DNA from: Mortierella sp. BCC40632
Taxonomy: Eukaryota; Mortierellomycota; Mortierellomycetes; Mortierellales; Mortierellaceae
NCBI GenBank assembly: GCA_011634665.1
Contig: WAEK01000005.1
Coordinates: 798,001 to 862,000, forward strand
DNA length: 64,000 bases
Direction of reading: 5' to 3'
The position numbers were made by a program, and so were the translations under genes. Positions 48,520-59,530 of the stretch are shown here, piece by piece. The first letter of the stretch is position 1; the number at the start of each line of letters is the position of its first letter. The notes under the pieces were generated by a model. That model did not search any database. It was given only the letters and a program-made list of their open reading frames with translations, and was not told where the DNA came from.

Positions 48520-51500
48520 GCACACACACAACACACACAACAACAAAACACACAACATACACGCAGGTCTGCAACATCTCTCTTCGTCCTCACACCACTC
48601 TTCCCCTCCCACCGGTGCTCCTTTCCTCTCCCTTTCCACGCTGCGACTCTTTTCCTCCTTCCTCCTCCTCCTCCTCCTCTTCCTCCTCCTACTTCTTAAT
48701 CTCTTCTCTCTTTCTCTCTCTCTCTCTCTCTTGTAACCCCACCTCCTCTCGCTACCACCGTTTCTCCCTTCCTTACCTGTCTGGGCAAACATGAGTGATT
48801 ACCACTGGAGCGAGCAAAAAAGAGAAGCAACAAAAAAAAAAAAAAAGAGTCCCAGATAAGATTGCGGTACCAAAGAGGTATCCCCGCAAGGTAGGAGGAG
48901 ACAGGCCAGCAGTGGGGTGGGTTGCGGCTCGAGCTGGAGAGCGCTGATTGGCTGATAATAATACCCCTCATAAATTATGCCCTCGATGCCCTGCCCACTA
49001 CTCTGCCCACCCCGCCCTGCCCTTTCCATACCACTGGCTGATGTGATGATAGTGGGTCGTGCTGGGTCGTGCAAACAAGTTTCGTCCGCCTGGGGACGGC
49101 TGCTCATGAGGTCGCGCCCATTGGCGGAAAATCAACGAAGGGCCCGCACCACCCGTCGCCGCCTCGTCCCTTTTCACTTTCTCACTGCACTGTTGGCTGC
49201 TCAGGCTCCTCGTGGGCTTGCTATCAGGAGATCCTTCCTGACGTGCGCCATCGTCTTGCCCTCTCACCTCCCGCCTCAGTCCCTGCCATGCGCGATGATG
49301 CCCCGGCCTCTCCGTCACCTGTTCCCCTCCTTCTCTCGTTGAGCCTGTCTTGCCTGTTCAGCGCCCACTCCTCGCTCTTTACTTTTGGCTATGCTCTCGT
49401 CCTCATTGTTCATAAGACCGACCACCAGTACAACGGGCTGACTGTACAACGCTAATAAAAGTGCCATGTCGGAGGAACAAAACGCGGGCTGATATGAAAA
49501 CAGTTGTGTGGAAAAAGAGCATGATAACCAAGAAGCCATGCGACCTCCCTTTCTCCCTTCGCTCTCCCCCCTCCCCAATGCCATGCGTTGTTGTGCCGTG
49601 CAACACTGAGCGGCACGAGTGTACCTGAGTAAGCAACAACACCGCCGACATTAAAGAGATTCCTTCCTTGGCCATTATTGTCTCTCCTATCCTCGCCGCC
49701 ATTGTCATTGTCTTGAGACGCACAGATGCTTCACCTCATCGCTCCATCTGACCGGGCAAAGGTCCGATCTCCGGAGCTTCTCTTCTCCGGCAATAGACAT
49801 TGCTTTGATGGAACTCGCCAGTTGCTCCAGAATCGGACCATACAATTAAGCTCTAGTGAACACGTTCATCCCGCTCTGTCTCCATAGGCTTGATGGGCTT
49901 CCTTTCTCCCCATTCCTCCTTCTCTTCCTCCACAGCAGTTCTTCGAGAGCATAGTCTTCAGGAAGATATTGGACTGGACAGGGCTGGTGGTATTCGGTCT
50001 CCATCTCGAGCCGACGATCGAGCCTACTAAGGTTCTACAAAGAACTGCTGCTGGAGACAACCCATATGCGCGCAAGAATTAGAGTTTCACAAGAAAAAGT
50101 TCGGGGTCCCCACAGCAGTAGAAAGCGACAGAAGCAGACAACAAAGGTCAATGGGGACACCCGTCCCGTACTGAGCACTGGCGAGTGGAGAGAGGATGAG
50201 AAGGAAAGGGGAAACGGTGGACAGACACAGGAGTAGATAAACAGAGCCCACCTCATTTGGATTGAGAGAGAGAGGGGAGAGAGAGAGAGAGAGAGAGGCA
50301 CAGAGCTCAGAGCGACCAAAAACCATTTCCTCCATACTCTTCCTCTCTCGGGTCCGTGGGTATCCAAGGTCATCTCTCTCTCTCTCTTCGAGAATTCTAC
50401 GAGCAACGATCACCTTCGGAGACCAGCAGGCGGGCAGGTCATGCACAAAAGGAGCCTCTTGTGGAGTAATGAGTCCCACACTTTGGTACCATCCTCTGAC
50501 TGAACCCGGTGACTCTTTTGATCCCTGCGCACGTATGTAATCTGAGGCCATACCTGGTACGTCTGTGCTACCCCCGTTTGAAAAATGAGTCTGAGAATGC
50601 AACGCAGTGTCCCTCCCTCATCTCGCTCTTTCAGTCCTTTCTGCCCTTTTTTCCCTCATTCTTCTTTCTTCTTGGCTGTCCTCAGCTTTCTCAGAGTAAT
50701 TTAAAAAAGAAAGTCCAAGGCAGTTGTGATCGGTATAGAGCTTCAACGCCCCTTCTTCGATCCAAAGAGAAGGGTATGATTGGACAAGCATGCGTGACAT
50801 AGCCTGCCGTGCTGCGGTTTGGTCCCTCGTGCATGAGACAGGAACGAACGATTCTAGAACCAATTACAGCCCTAGAAATTGCAGTTATCAATTCCGCTGA
50901 CCCAAGAAATGCAAGAAGGCTTGATCCCCTCAGCCCCTCAGCCTTTTTACCACCAAAGACGTCAGACAGCCAGGGCAGAAGGTCAAGGAGAGAGAGAGAG
51001 CCCCCTATCCTTCTCTATCTCTCTTCCCGGTGCCTTGGTTCAATCTCTAACTTTCTATTTTCTGCTTACGTCTTCTTTGTCCATTCACAAAAAGTCCCTT
51101 ATACTTGATGTCATAGCCTTGATGATCGGAGTGAGTAGGCCCAAGTCATCTTGGGTGACTCTTTGAAGTTGCCAGCCGGATTGAACGTCCTGGATAACGA
51201 CAAAGATGTAAACAGAATCTTTCTTTCTGAACTAGGCCTATTTTGTTACCCTAAAAATGGCACAGAATTCCTGGGATGGCTTGAGTTAAACCTGTGCTAG
51301 ACCACGAAAGGAAGGGGCGTAAGTCATTTTCGGGGTTTTTGACAAGGACTCTCCCTTCTGCATCCTCTCTTTTTGCCCTGTTCAAAGAGTGAACGCCGAA
51401 GATCAAGAGGGTGTGATTCGTTGATTCAACTTTAACAAATGTGGCGACTTGCCTAAGTGATCAAATGATCGATCTAGTTAGTGATGAACCACCCTACTTG

Positions 51501-52114
51501 AATGGCTCGAGCACCCGAAGAGGCCCCGAGCGGGATCGACAAGAGGATGCGTGGAATGCAATGTGTCCTCTTAGAGATGGTTTGCCAAGAGGGAATAAAA
51601 AACTAAAAAACTAAAAAAAAAACCAACAACAACAACAATACTTCTCTTATTGGAACTACTGTTGGAATGTTCATCGCCAGCATTCATTTAGATGGGTTTC
51701 GGCTCATTTTCCATGCTCATTTAACACTAGCTGCTGAGCCCATACCTTGCTTTCCTTGGTTGCTTTTTGCTCGTCTGCTTTTGCTCGTCTGCTCTTACTT
51801 GCTCTTGCTTGCCTGGGCGGCAATTGTACCGAGGATATTTCTCCGCCCTTGCAACACAAAGACTGTGCCCCTTCTCATTTTTCCACCCCTCGACGGCCCC
51901 CAACCCCCTTCTCTCCTCTCTTTTCTCTCTCTTTCTCTTTCTCTCGCTTTCTCTCTTTCTTTCTTTCTCCTCGTCCATTTCCTTACAACCCTGGTCCACA
52001 CTCCCCTCATTGCATCCCTGTCATCACCTCAAACGAAGGATCGACTTCTCATTCTTTCTCTCTCACTCTCTCACACACACTCTCTCTCTCGCTCCATTCG
52101 ACCTCCTCTTCCTC

Positions 52115-52876
52115 ATGTCTCGCGTGCAGCTGATCTTTGCCTTCTTGGCGGTTGGACTTGCTGTCCTCTCGCTTGCTACTGCCCAGTCGAACAACAAACC
52201 AGAATGTGCCCCTCTCCAGGACCTGTATAGGGAATGGATTGCGCCATGCACTGGTAACCTCCAGTCCATTCCTAACACTGATGCTGATCCTCGATGGAAG
52301 CCATGCGTCTGCAAGCCAGGTACGGATGAATTCTACGGTCGTTGCTCCCTTCCCCTTTTATCCGCCCAGCATTCCCCTTTTCCTTCACTCTTCTCCGAGG
52401 CAGTCCGGTCCATTCAACCTAAAGTCCGCCTCGGAGAATGGGCGATGAAAGGGGGTGACTGAGCAGAGACTTGCCCTGACTACATTCCCCTGTCGCACTT
52501 TCTTCTCCCCTGAAGCTTTGACCCTAACGAGCTTCACTTGACTATTCTGTCGTTTGGCGTAGGTTTCTTCCCCATCGCGCAAGCCATTGAAAAGTGCACC
52601 TTGACCGGTACTTCCCAGCCTCAGAGGATCAACGCTGATTCTATCGATGCCCTCTGCAAGGGTCAGGCCAACTACCAAGCCGCCAATACGCAGCCATCTC
52701 CCTCGCCTCTTGCCCCTGCCCTTGCCACATCCACCAACATTGCACAGCAGCAGCCTAAGAGCGGTGGCGGTGGTGGTGGCGGAAACCCTGGCTCGGCAGC
52801 TGGTCGCTTCTCTGCTGGTTACGCATGGGCCATTTCGATGGTCGTTTCGGTGCTGGTCGCCGCAACGATCTTCTAA
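52115..52876 (+). CDS. Small secreted, probably GPI-anchored Cys-rich protein
   Basis: Two exons: 52115-52319 and 52563-52876 (172 aa). It starts MSRVQLIFAFLAVGLAVLSL, a signal peptide probably cleaved after ATA-Q near residue 24. The mature part has six Cys (PECAPL, APCTGN, KPCVCKP, KCTL, LCKG), suggesting three disulphides. A Pro/Ser/Ala linker and a Gly-rich run follow. A hydrophobic C-terminal tail (AISMVVSVLVAATIF) preceded by small residues is typical of a GPI-attachment signal. It is therefore expected on the plasma membrane or cell wall. The Cys pattern is not clearly CFEM, and I cannot name the family. A CT-rich leader precedes the ATG. Confidence 0.8.
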
Positions 52877-55800
52877 GTGTTTCCCCTCTCCCCTTCCATT
52901 TTCCTCTCCTTTTACCCTTCATAAACCACGCAATTGCAGACTTAATGGCAAAATAAACACTTCATTCGTAGACCATGTCTTGGCCCACTTCATCTCTTTG
53001 CTCTCGGGCTATGCTACCGTTATTAGTCACTGCTGCTCACTAGCACTAGTAACCCCAATTGTGTTCTGTCAGGTCACCTATCCTATAGACCGAGGGCTCG
53101 AACCAGCTTGTCTTTACCTAAATCGTATTGCCATTCGTTTCGGTTGGCAGGGAATGCATTGGCGGCATGTTTGTTGCGGAAGGAGACTGTCCTTCTGTGT
53201 ACATTTCAATAATGCTGGCAAAATTGTGTCCTACCTGCACCCAGCCCTCCCCCACGAAAAAGTAGGTCTTTGTGTACCGCCAAACGGTGGAAACTCGGGT
53301 GTTTTTGCCTTTTGGCCACACATTTCGTACAACCACAATGCAATGCACCACGACCACTTTTTTTTTCTTGTTCTTCTTCAACGCGTATTATTCGTTTCTG
53401 CAAGGAGTGTCCTCGTCCAAAAGACGATGGGGAAAACTTGTCGACACCAAGGCATTAACTTGGTCACTCATTGTAGAACCAAAAATGAGGGGACAGTCCT
53501 CAATGGTTACCCATCCTCAACTATTTGGTCCGTGAACGCGGCAAAAGAACTCCGCCTCGCCTGTTCTCTCTTTTTTTTTTTTTTTTTCTACTACTCGACT
53601 TATCCATGATACCCTTCCGTCCTACCGTTGCAATATGCACAAATGTTGCTTGGCTTTTTGAAGTCGGTTGGTATTCGTATCTCCGCCGAAGCGGAGAGAG
53701 AAAGTTTTGCGTGTCGTGTTGCCACGCTGGATAGATAGAGGCGGGATTGTCCTTCTCAATGCAACTTTTGGTTGCTGGGGAGAGGCTTCCCTTGCTGATC
53801 CAAGCATGAGACATTAAGGTTAGCATGGTCGGGTCTTTCACCATCCACGTTGCTTCACGCAGCGAGAAAACGCCGAATGGACCTCAACTTTGAACTGTTA
53901 CTTCTGCTGCTGCTGTTCTTGTTGTTGTTATTGTTGTTGCCATTGTTTTTTTTCTTTTGGTTTGTTTTTTGCTCAAAGTACCGACAATTGAGGATAAGGA
54001 GAGGGGGGAGGCGCGGGACTGCGGAGGACAGAATGTCAAGGTCAGCAACTGCAGATATCTCCGAGGTCCAAGAAGCAAGGTTTCTTTGACGCTCTCTCTC
54101 TGTCCCTGTAAACGAATACCTTTTCCTAGATTGATACCGACTGTACTAGAGTTTCTTTCAACACATGAGTTTGCGGGAAACAATTATTGTGTGACATCAA
54201 TAGCTAGATGGTTCGCCTTTATGGATTCTTGTAAAGTCAAAGATGGCTCGGCTGGGTCAAAGAGTTCTTTGTTGTTGCAATCAACAGAGCAAAGTCAGCG
54301 GTTCAAGGTATTGGTTCTCCTGACGAACTGCAGGGAGGAGGTCGCAACTCATCGTTAATAGTCAATTGGATGATACCATTACAAAAGCCATTTTGATGCA
54401 AAGCCGCCTAAATCCACTAGTAGAACTCGGTGTAAAAAAAGATAAAAACCTCTAATCATTTCCTTTTAGTATCCTGAAACTCATGTTGAACTCCAAAGAC
54501 CGCGCATTGCAATAGACTCATCAGTTCTTTCATAAGCTTGCATTTCAAAAAGGATTTGGAGGTCGAAAGATATCACACACAAACAGTCTTGGATTGTTTC
54601 CTTCAAAAGGTGGACACAAAACATTCATCCGGCAATTGCATTTGAAAAGTGGACGTTGACTCATTCTCCAGGGTCCATCCATATCACACGGATGGCTAGC
54701 GTGTAAAGTTCTCACTCTACCTTACTTGGGTCTCAGAGCGTGATCTCACACAAAAGGGCTGGATATGAGGGATATGGGAGATACAAACACTAGACAGCTC
54801 TGAAAGAGAACCTTGATGAATATGTGGTTGTCAAAATCGCAAATCTATTTCATTAGAAAGCATTCAGTCATTGTCGACCAAGTCTGTAGTGGCATTAAGG
54901 GTGAAGGAAGCCTAGGTCCCTGTGGAGCAATCCACTAGCCTATTCACAAATGTTTTGTTCAGTTCAGGATTAGTTTTTTCAGTATCTATAAAAATGATAT
55001 TGGATTCAGGTTGGCTGTGGTGTTCAGCTTTGAAGAGGTGATTCGCTCGTGGGATGATCAAATGTGTTCAAACATCGAGAGGCTGCTCGCCTACGCAACA
55101 GTCAACTTTACCCCTCCCCTCCCCATTTGGTAGAGTCATTTCTCAAAGAGGCACTAACTTGCAATGGAGGTGTGCTTCTCCTTGTCCCAAAAAAGAAGAG
55201 AGATTGCATTTGTCTAACCCTTCTACTAAAGTGAGTGGAGCGTACATGGTAAGTTGTCAGTCCATTGTGGCGGTTTTGAATTGGCAAACTTCAGCTATGG
55301 ATCTGAGATTAATTGTCTGTGAAGATGGTAATGACTCCTTCTATGGGCAAATAGTCTTGAGGCAAAGGTATAGTCTCAACTACATCAACTGAAGATAGCT
55401 TTGTTGTTCAGATAGGTCCAAAAAAAAAAAAAAAAAAAAACAAGTATGGAAGTTTCTAATTGAGGAAGGGTTGAGCTTGACTGCGATAGAGTACGTCTCT
55501 TTAGCATATCCCTGGGAACTCAGCGTTGACATGATTGGTCAAGCAGCCATCCACATCCTTGGAGATTTACCCTTTTTTTTTTTTTTTTTTTTTCATTGAT
55601 CGTTCCAATAGTGACCAGACGCTTGAAAGGCCATTCAGAAAGACTATGAAAGGGTCACACCAGAAGTCAAGTTCTTACAGTCATCTCTACTTTATTTTCT
55701 CCTTTCACAGGGTCCCAGCAAGGTGTCGACGTTTTCTTTGATTTTGACGCATCCCTCTGCCCTCTGAGCTGCCATCTCTGGTGATACTCTGTTCGGATCA

Positions 55801-55970
55801 TGGGCTACTTGATTCTGATCAACCGTGCTATCCTTTGAATGATCAAAGGCTTGGCCGTCTGGAAGCAATTGAACCTTTCGTCACCTCTCGAACCCCGCTC
55901 TTAATAAAAACCCAAGGTGTGTAACAACTTCAAAGCGGGGGAGCATTGGGAAGCGTGGATAGGATTACAT

Positions 55971-56003
<33 letters not shown>

Positions 56004-56363
56004 AGAGAGAGAGAGAGAGAAAGAAAGAGAGAGAGAATTCGACGTTTTTTGTATTCTCTTTCTACAAGCAATGTGTTCTGGGGAAAAGCGACCCATCAAA
56101 GGAGCTGACAGATCCTGAGTAGCGTTCGAGATAGTTCGAAGTAACTCCGAGAGACAGTATGCCTGATTGCCTGTCGACCCATTGCGCAAGGGTTTGCTTG
56201 ATCGATTTCAAATCGATCGCGCAATAAAGACTCCTACAATCATCGTCGTCATGTCACGTGCCCTAGTTTTCTTTGAGTTTAAATACCAGCTTCCCTTTCT
56301 CTCCATGCCATTCAACCCTTCATTCTCTCACTCCATCCTCGCCCTTCTTTCCCGAATTTCACC
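52877..56363. other. 3.5-kb spacer, no supported gene
   Basis: Unique sequence with T runs (53572-53588, 55572-55593), an A run (55421-55440) and GA repeats (55972-56037). Open frames of up to about 130 codons (53957-54358, 55054-55392) have no recognisable motif and no splice partners. The last 60 bp before 56364 are CT-rich and belong to the cystathionine gamma-lyase leader; a TATA-like gtttaaatacc lies near 56277. Confidence 0.45.
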
Positions 56364-58667
56364 ATGGCTGCCCCCATCAAGCACTTCACAGACGACCACA
56401 CCGAGGATATCCTCAAGGCCAACTTTGGCACCCGTGCTATCCATGCTGGCCAGCACCCCGATCCTATCACTGGTATGCGAGTGTTTGAATTTTTTTACCT
56501 TTTTTACTGCTCTCTTCCCTCCCACCTTCCTTTTCAATGGTAGCTCTACCGCTTTGCAATCTGGATCAGTGTCACTTGCCACAGACTTTTGACCGTCGTC
56601 TGTCTTTCGATCAATGAATAGGTGCCGTTATTCCTCCTCTTTCGCTCTCAACCACATTCAAGCAGCATGGAGCTGGCGAACACAACGTAGGTGCAACCAA
56701 CATGGATTCAGACTGGGACGGGCATTTCAATATTCACTGAGAAAAAAGAGGGACATACACTTTGGTACTTTTTTTTTTTTTTTTTCTTATTTGACAGCGA
56801 GTCTTCTTGTGGTAGAGCTCTCCACACCCCTTTTCGGCCAACATTAGTCATGCGTCTGTGGGATTGAGTGAAGGGGAGGGTGGTTGGGAAGCGGGGTGGG
56901 GGGAGGCGGAGGAGGAGGTTAAGTCTGATCCCAGACCCAGGGGTAATTCTCTCATTGTGCTTTAGTGTCCCTTTAGTGTGGCTTTATGTTTACAGACCAT
57001 GCAATGGCTCAAAGACCGAAGTTGGGGGGTGGGAGCGAGAGGAGGAGGGGACCAGGACCGCGGACCTATTTCGAAACCGATTTATTCATATATTTTACAT
57101 TACCGATTGTGTGCTTTCTGGCGACCTTTTTTTTTCCACGGCTCATCGGGGCTGGAAATGGCGGTCTTCACACTGTGTTTGTCTGTGTACGGCAGTCGTA
57201 CTGCGGCGGAGGGACTGGTACTCCGTACCTTGTAAGAAGGCATGTGGTGCTGGCTCAGTCCAGTCCAGTCCAGTCTGGTCCAGTCCAGCCCCTGTCCTCC
57301 TTCTCCTCCTCCTTCCCCTCCTCCTCCTCCCCCACTCGGCGTGGTTTGTTTACATGAAGCATGCAGGACAGAAAGTCTTTGTTGCTTTGTTCTTTAATGG
57401 AAGCGTGGTGGTACAGAGTGTAGATCCAGTGTCCGTGGGAAAAACGGTCCTATCCTTTTGGGCAATTCATCTCTAGATGTGGCTCTGACTCGGTTCGTTC
57501 CTTTTCCTTTCCTTCCTTCGATCTCTTCTAGGGCTTCGATTACTCGCGCAGTGGCAACCCTTCCCGTCAGGCCTTTGAGACAGCAGTCGCTGCTTTGGAG
57601 GGTGCCAAGTACGGTCTTGCCTTCTCCAGTGGCTCTGCTACCACTGCTACCATCGTCAGCTCTCTGCCTGCTGGATCGCACATTGTCTCTGTGAATGATG
57701 TCTATGGAGGCACCTACCGCTACTTCACCAAGGTTGCCTCGGTCCTCAACGCCCAGGTCACCTTCGTTGACCTCAAGGATGCTTCCAATGTCGAGAAGGT
57801 CATCCTTCCCAACACCAAGATGATCTGGATTGAGACTCCCACAAACCCCACCTTGCGTCTTGTCGATATCAAGGCTGTTGCCGAGATTGCCCACAAGCAC
57901 AACATCAAGTTGGTTGTCGACAACACCTTCATGAGCCCCTACTTCCAGAACCCTCTTGAGTTGGGCGCTGACATTGTTGTCCACTCTGTGACCAAGTACA
58001 TCAATGGTCACTCTGAGTAAGTAACAATGTTACTAATGTTACTCATCCCTCCCCCAATGTGCTGCTATTTTAGAACCCAATGCACTAACTGCGCTACTGT
58101 GCTCTCATTGTTGACTATAGTGTTGTCATGGGCGTTGCTGTTACCTCTGACGAGCAGATTTACCAGAAGCTGGCCTTCCTGCAGAACTCGATCGGAGCTG
58201 TGCCCTCAGCCTTTGACTGCTTCTTGGCTAACCGTGGTCTCAAGACTCTCCACTTGAGAATGCGCCAGCACGCCACCTCTGCCTTGGCCATTGCCAAGGC
58301 CTTGGAGGCCTCTCCCCGTGTCGAGAACGTCATCTACCCCGGCTTGGCCTCTCACCCTCAGCATGAGCTTGCCAAGCGCCAGCAGAAGGGCTTCGGAGGA
58401 ATGATCTCTTTCAGAATCAAGGGCAATCTCCAGACGGCAAACGCCTTCTTGCGTCACGTCAAGTTCTTCACTTTGGCCGAGTCCTTGGGAGGTGTCGAGT
58501 CTCTGTGCGAGCTCCCCGCTACCATGACCCACGGTTCCGTCAGTGCCGAGGACCGTGCCGTCTTGGGCATCACAGAGAACTTGATCCGTTTGTCAGTAGG
58601 CATTGAGGATACGGAGGACCTTGTTGCCGATATCCTTGCTGCACTTGAGGCTGCCGTGAAGTTGTAA
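56364..58667 (+). CDS. CYS3: Cystathionine gamma-lyase
   Basis: Four exons in phase: 56364-56472, 56622-56686, 57532-58016, 58121-58667 (401 aa, normal length). It belongs to the Cys/Met-metabolism PLP family. Features: FGTRAIHAGQHPDPITGAVI at the start, FDYSRSGNPSR, FSSGSATTAT, and the PLP lysine at about 213 in HSVTKYINGHSDVVMG. The C-terminal part contains SLGGVESLCELPATMTHGSV, the cystathionine gamma-lyase/synthase signature. The enzyme splits cystathionine to cysteine, 2-oxobutyrate and ammonia in reverse transsulfuration. Intron 2 is unusually long (845 bp) and holds T runs and GGA/CTC-rich tracts. An AATAAA lies at 58691, 24 bp after the stop. Its length and SVGIED ending favour gamma-lyase over gamma-synthase. 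Confidence 0.95.
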
Positions 58668-59530
58668 ATGAACTGGTTCATCCATAGACAAATAAAATGT
58701 GTATATTTCGTCATTTCAAGGAGAGAGTAGCGTTCTTTTGCATCCTTCCTTTGTCATTTCTTTGAAATATGTTAGTGTGCTCTGTTAGTCCGGCTGGCGA
58801 AGACTAGGGGGCTAAAAAAAAACGATGCGGCGGACAATTTCTTGGACCAAGAGTATGAAATTTGGACAAGAAGTGGGCACATTGGAGAGCGCCTTCGTTC
58901 ATGGGCTCGAAAGTCTCAAAGACAGAGTTCTGAGGGCAACTCATGGTGCTCAGAATTTGAAATGTTCAATCCTCAAGGCTCAGAGTTGTTGTCGAAGAAA
59001 GAGTGCGGTGCAAGTTGTGGAAAGGTCCAGCTCCTATTGTTTTCAAGCAAATAGAATCCTGATGCTAAAGTTTCCAAAGAGCATTGGATATCTAGCACAT
59101 CTGGATCTCTCAACGTGTCTCAAGTGCATTAGTTGGCCAAGAATAGTTCAGCTTTTGTTTCCCAATATCCAAAGGCAGAGGCAGCCCACTGCTCCACGTT
59201 ACAATTCGCCCGTGCATGTTCACGGCAGCGGGCCTGTCAAGTTGCCACGAAGGGGCGTCTGTACTCTAGCTGGATCACCATACACTGATCCTTCGTCATT
59301 AGGAATACGTGTTCCGTTTCTCACGCCAGTCACTTAGACCCATAGATGATGCAAGGTAGACTTGCAAGACATGGACAACAGGATGAAGATTGACATGAAC
59401 TCAGACTCTGCAATGCCATGAGTGCCGTTGCTTTGCCACGTACACGTACAAAGTACTAGATTTGCAAGGTCCTTTTTTTGAGTCGCCTGTGGTCGCCACG
59501 AAGTGTTCCTCTGCATTTCTCTACCATCTC
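58668..59530. other. Spacer between CYS3 and MON2
   Basis: The CYS3 3' end with a polyadenylation-type AATAAA (58691), then unique sequence. A plus-strand frame of 170 codons (58825-59337) is open but has an unusual composition and no recognisable motif. I treat it as chance or decayed coding sequence. The MON2 promoter should lie in the last few hundred bp. Confidence 0.5.

Larger units (their letters stand above)
47209..52114. other. 4.9-kb gene-free region with simple repeats
   Basis: Holds (GT/TA)n at 47212-47240, (GGT)n, GA-rich tracts at 47580-47765, a CCTAAT hexamer run at 48207-48233, the CAGA repeat, CT-rich runs at 48655-48730 and 51900-52100, and otherwise unique sequence. A minus-strand stretch at 50600-49870 has two protein-like pieces (GWYQSVGLITPQEAPFVHDL; RLEMETEYHQPCPVQYLPED) that might be exons of an unrecognised gene. 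I could not join them with consensus splice sites. The part next to 47208 is probably regulatory for the zinc-finger gene. Confidence 0.45.

Noticed and set aside
51667..52230. 187-codon plus-strand frame overlapping the secreted-protein gene
   Set aside because: Composed of CT-rich leader sequence read in another frame. The secreted protein with signal peptide and in-phase splice explains the locus.
53957..55392. Open frames of 110-130 codons in the spacer before CYS3
   Set aside because: No family resemblance, no splice partners, and overlapping frames on both strands.
58825..59337. 170-codon plus-strand frame between CYS3 and MON2
   Set aside because: No recognisable motif, another open frame overlaps it in the same strand, and the composition is unlike the neighbouring genes. 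Kept as probable chance.
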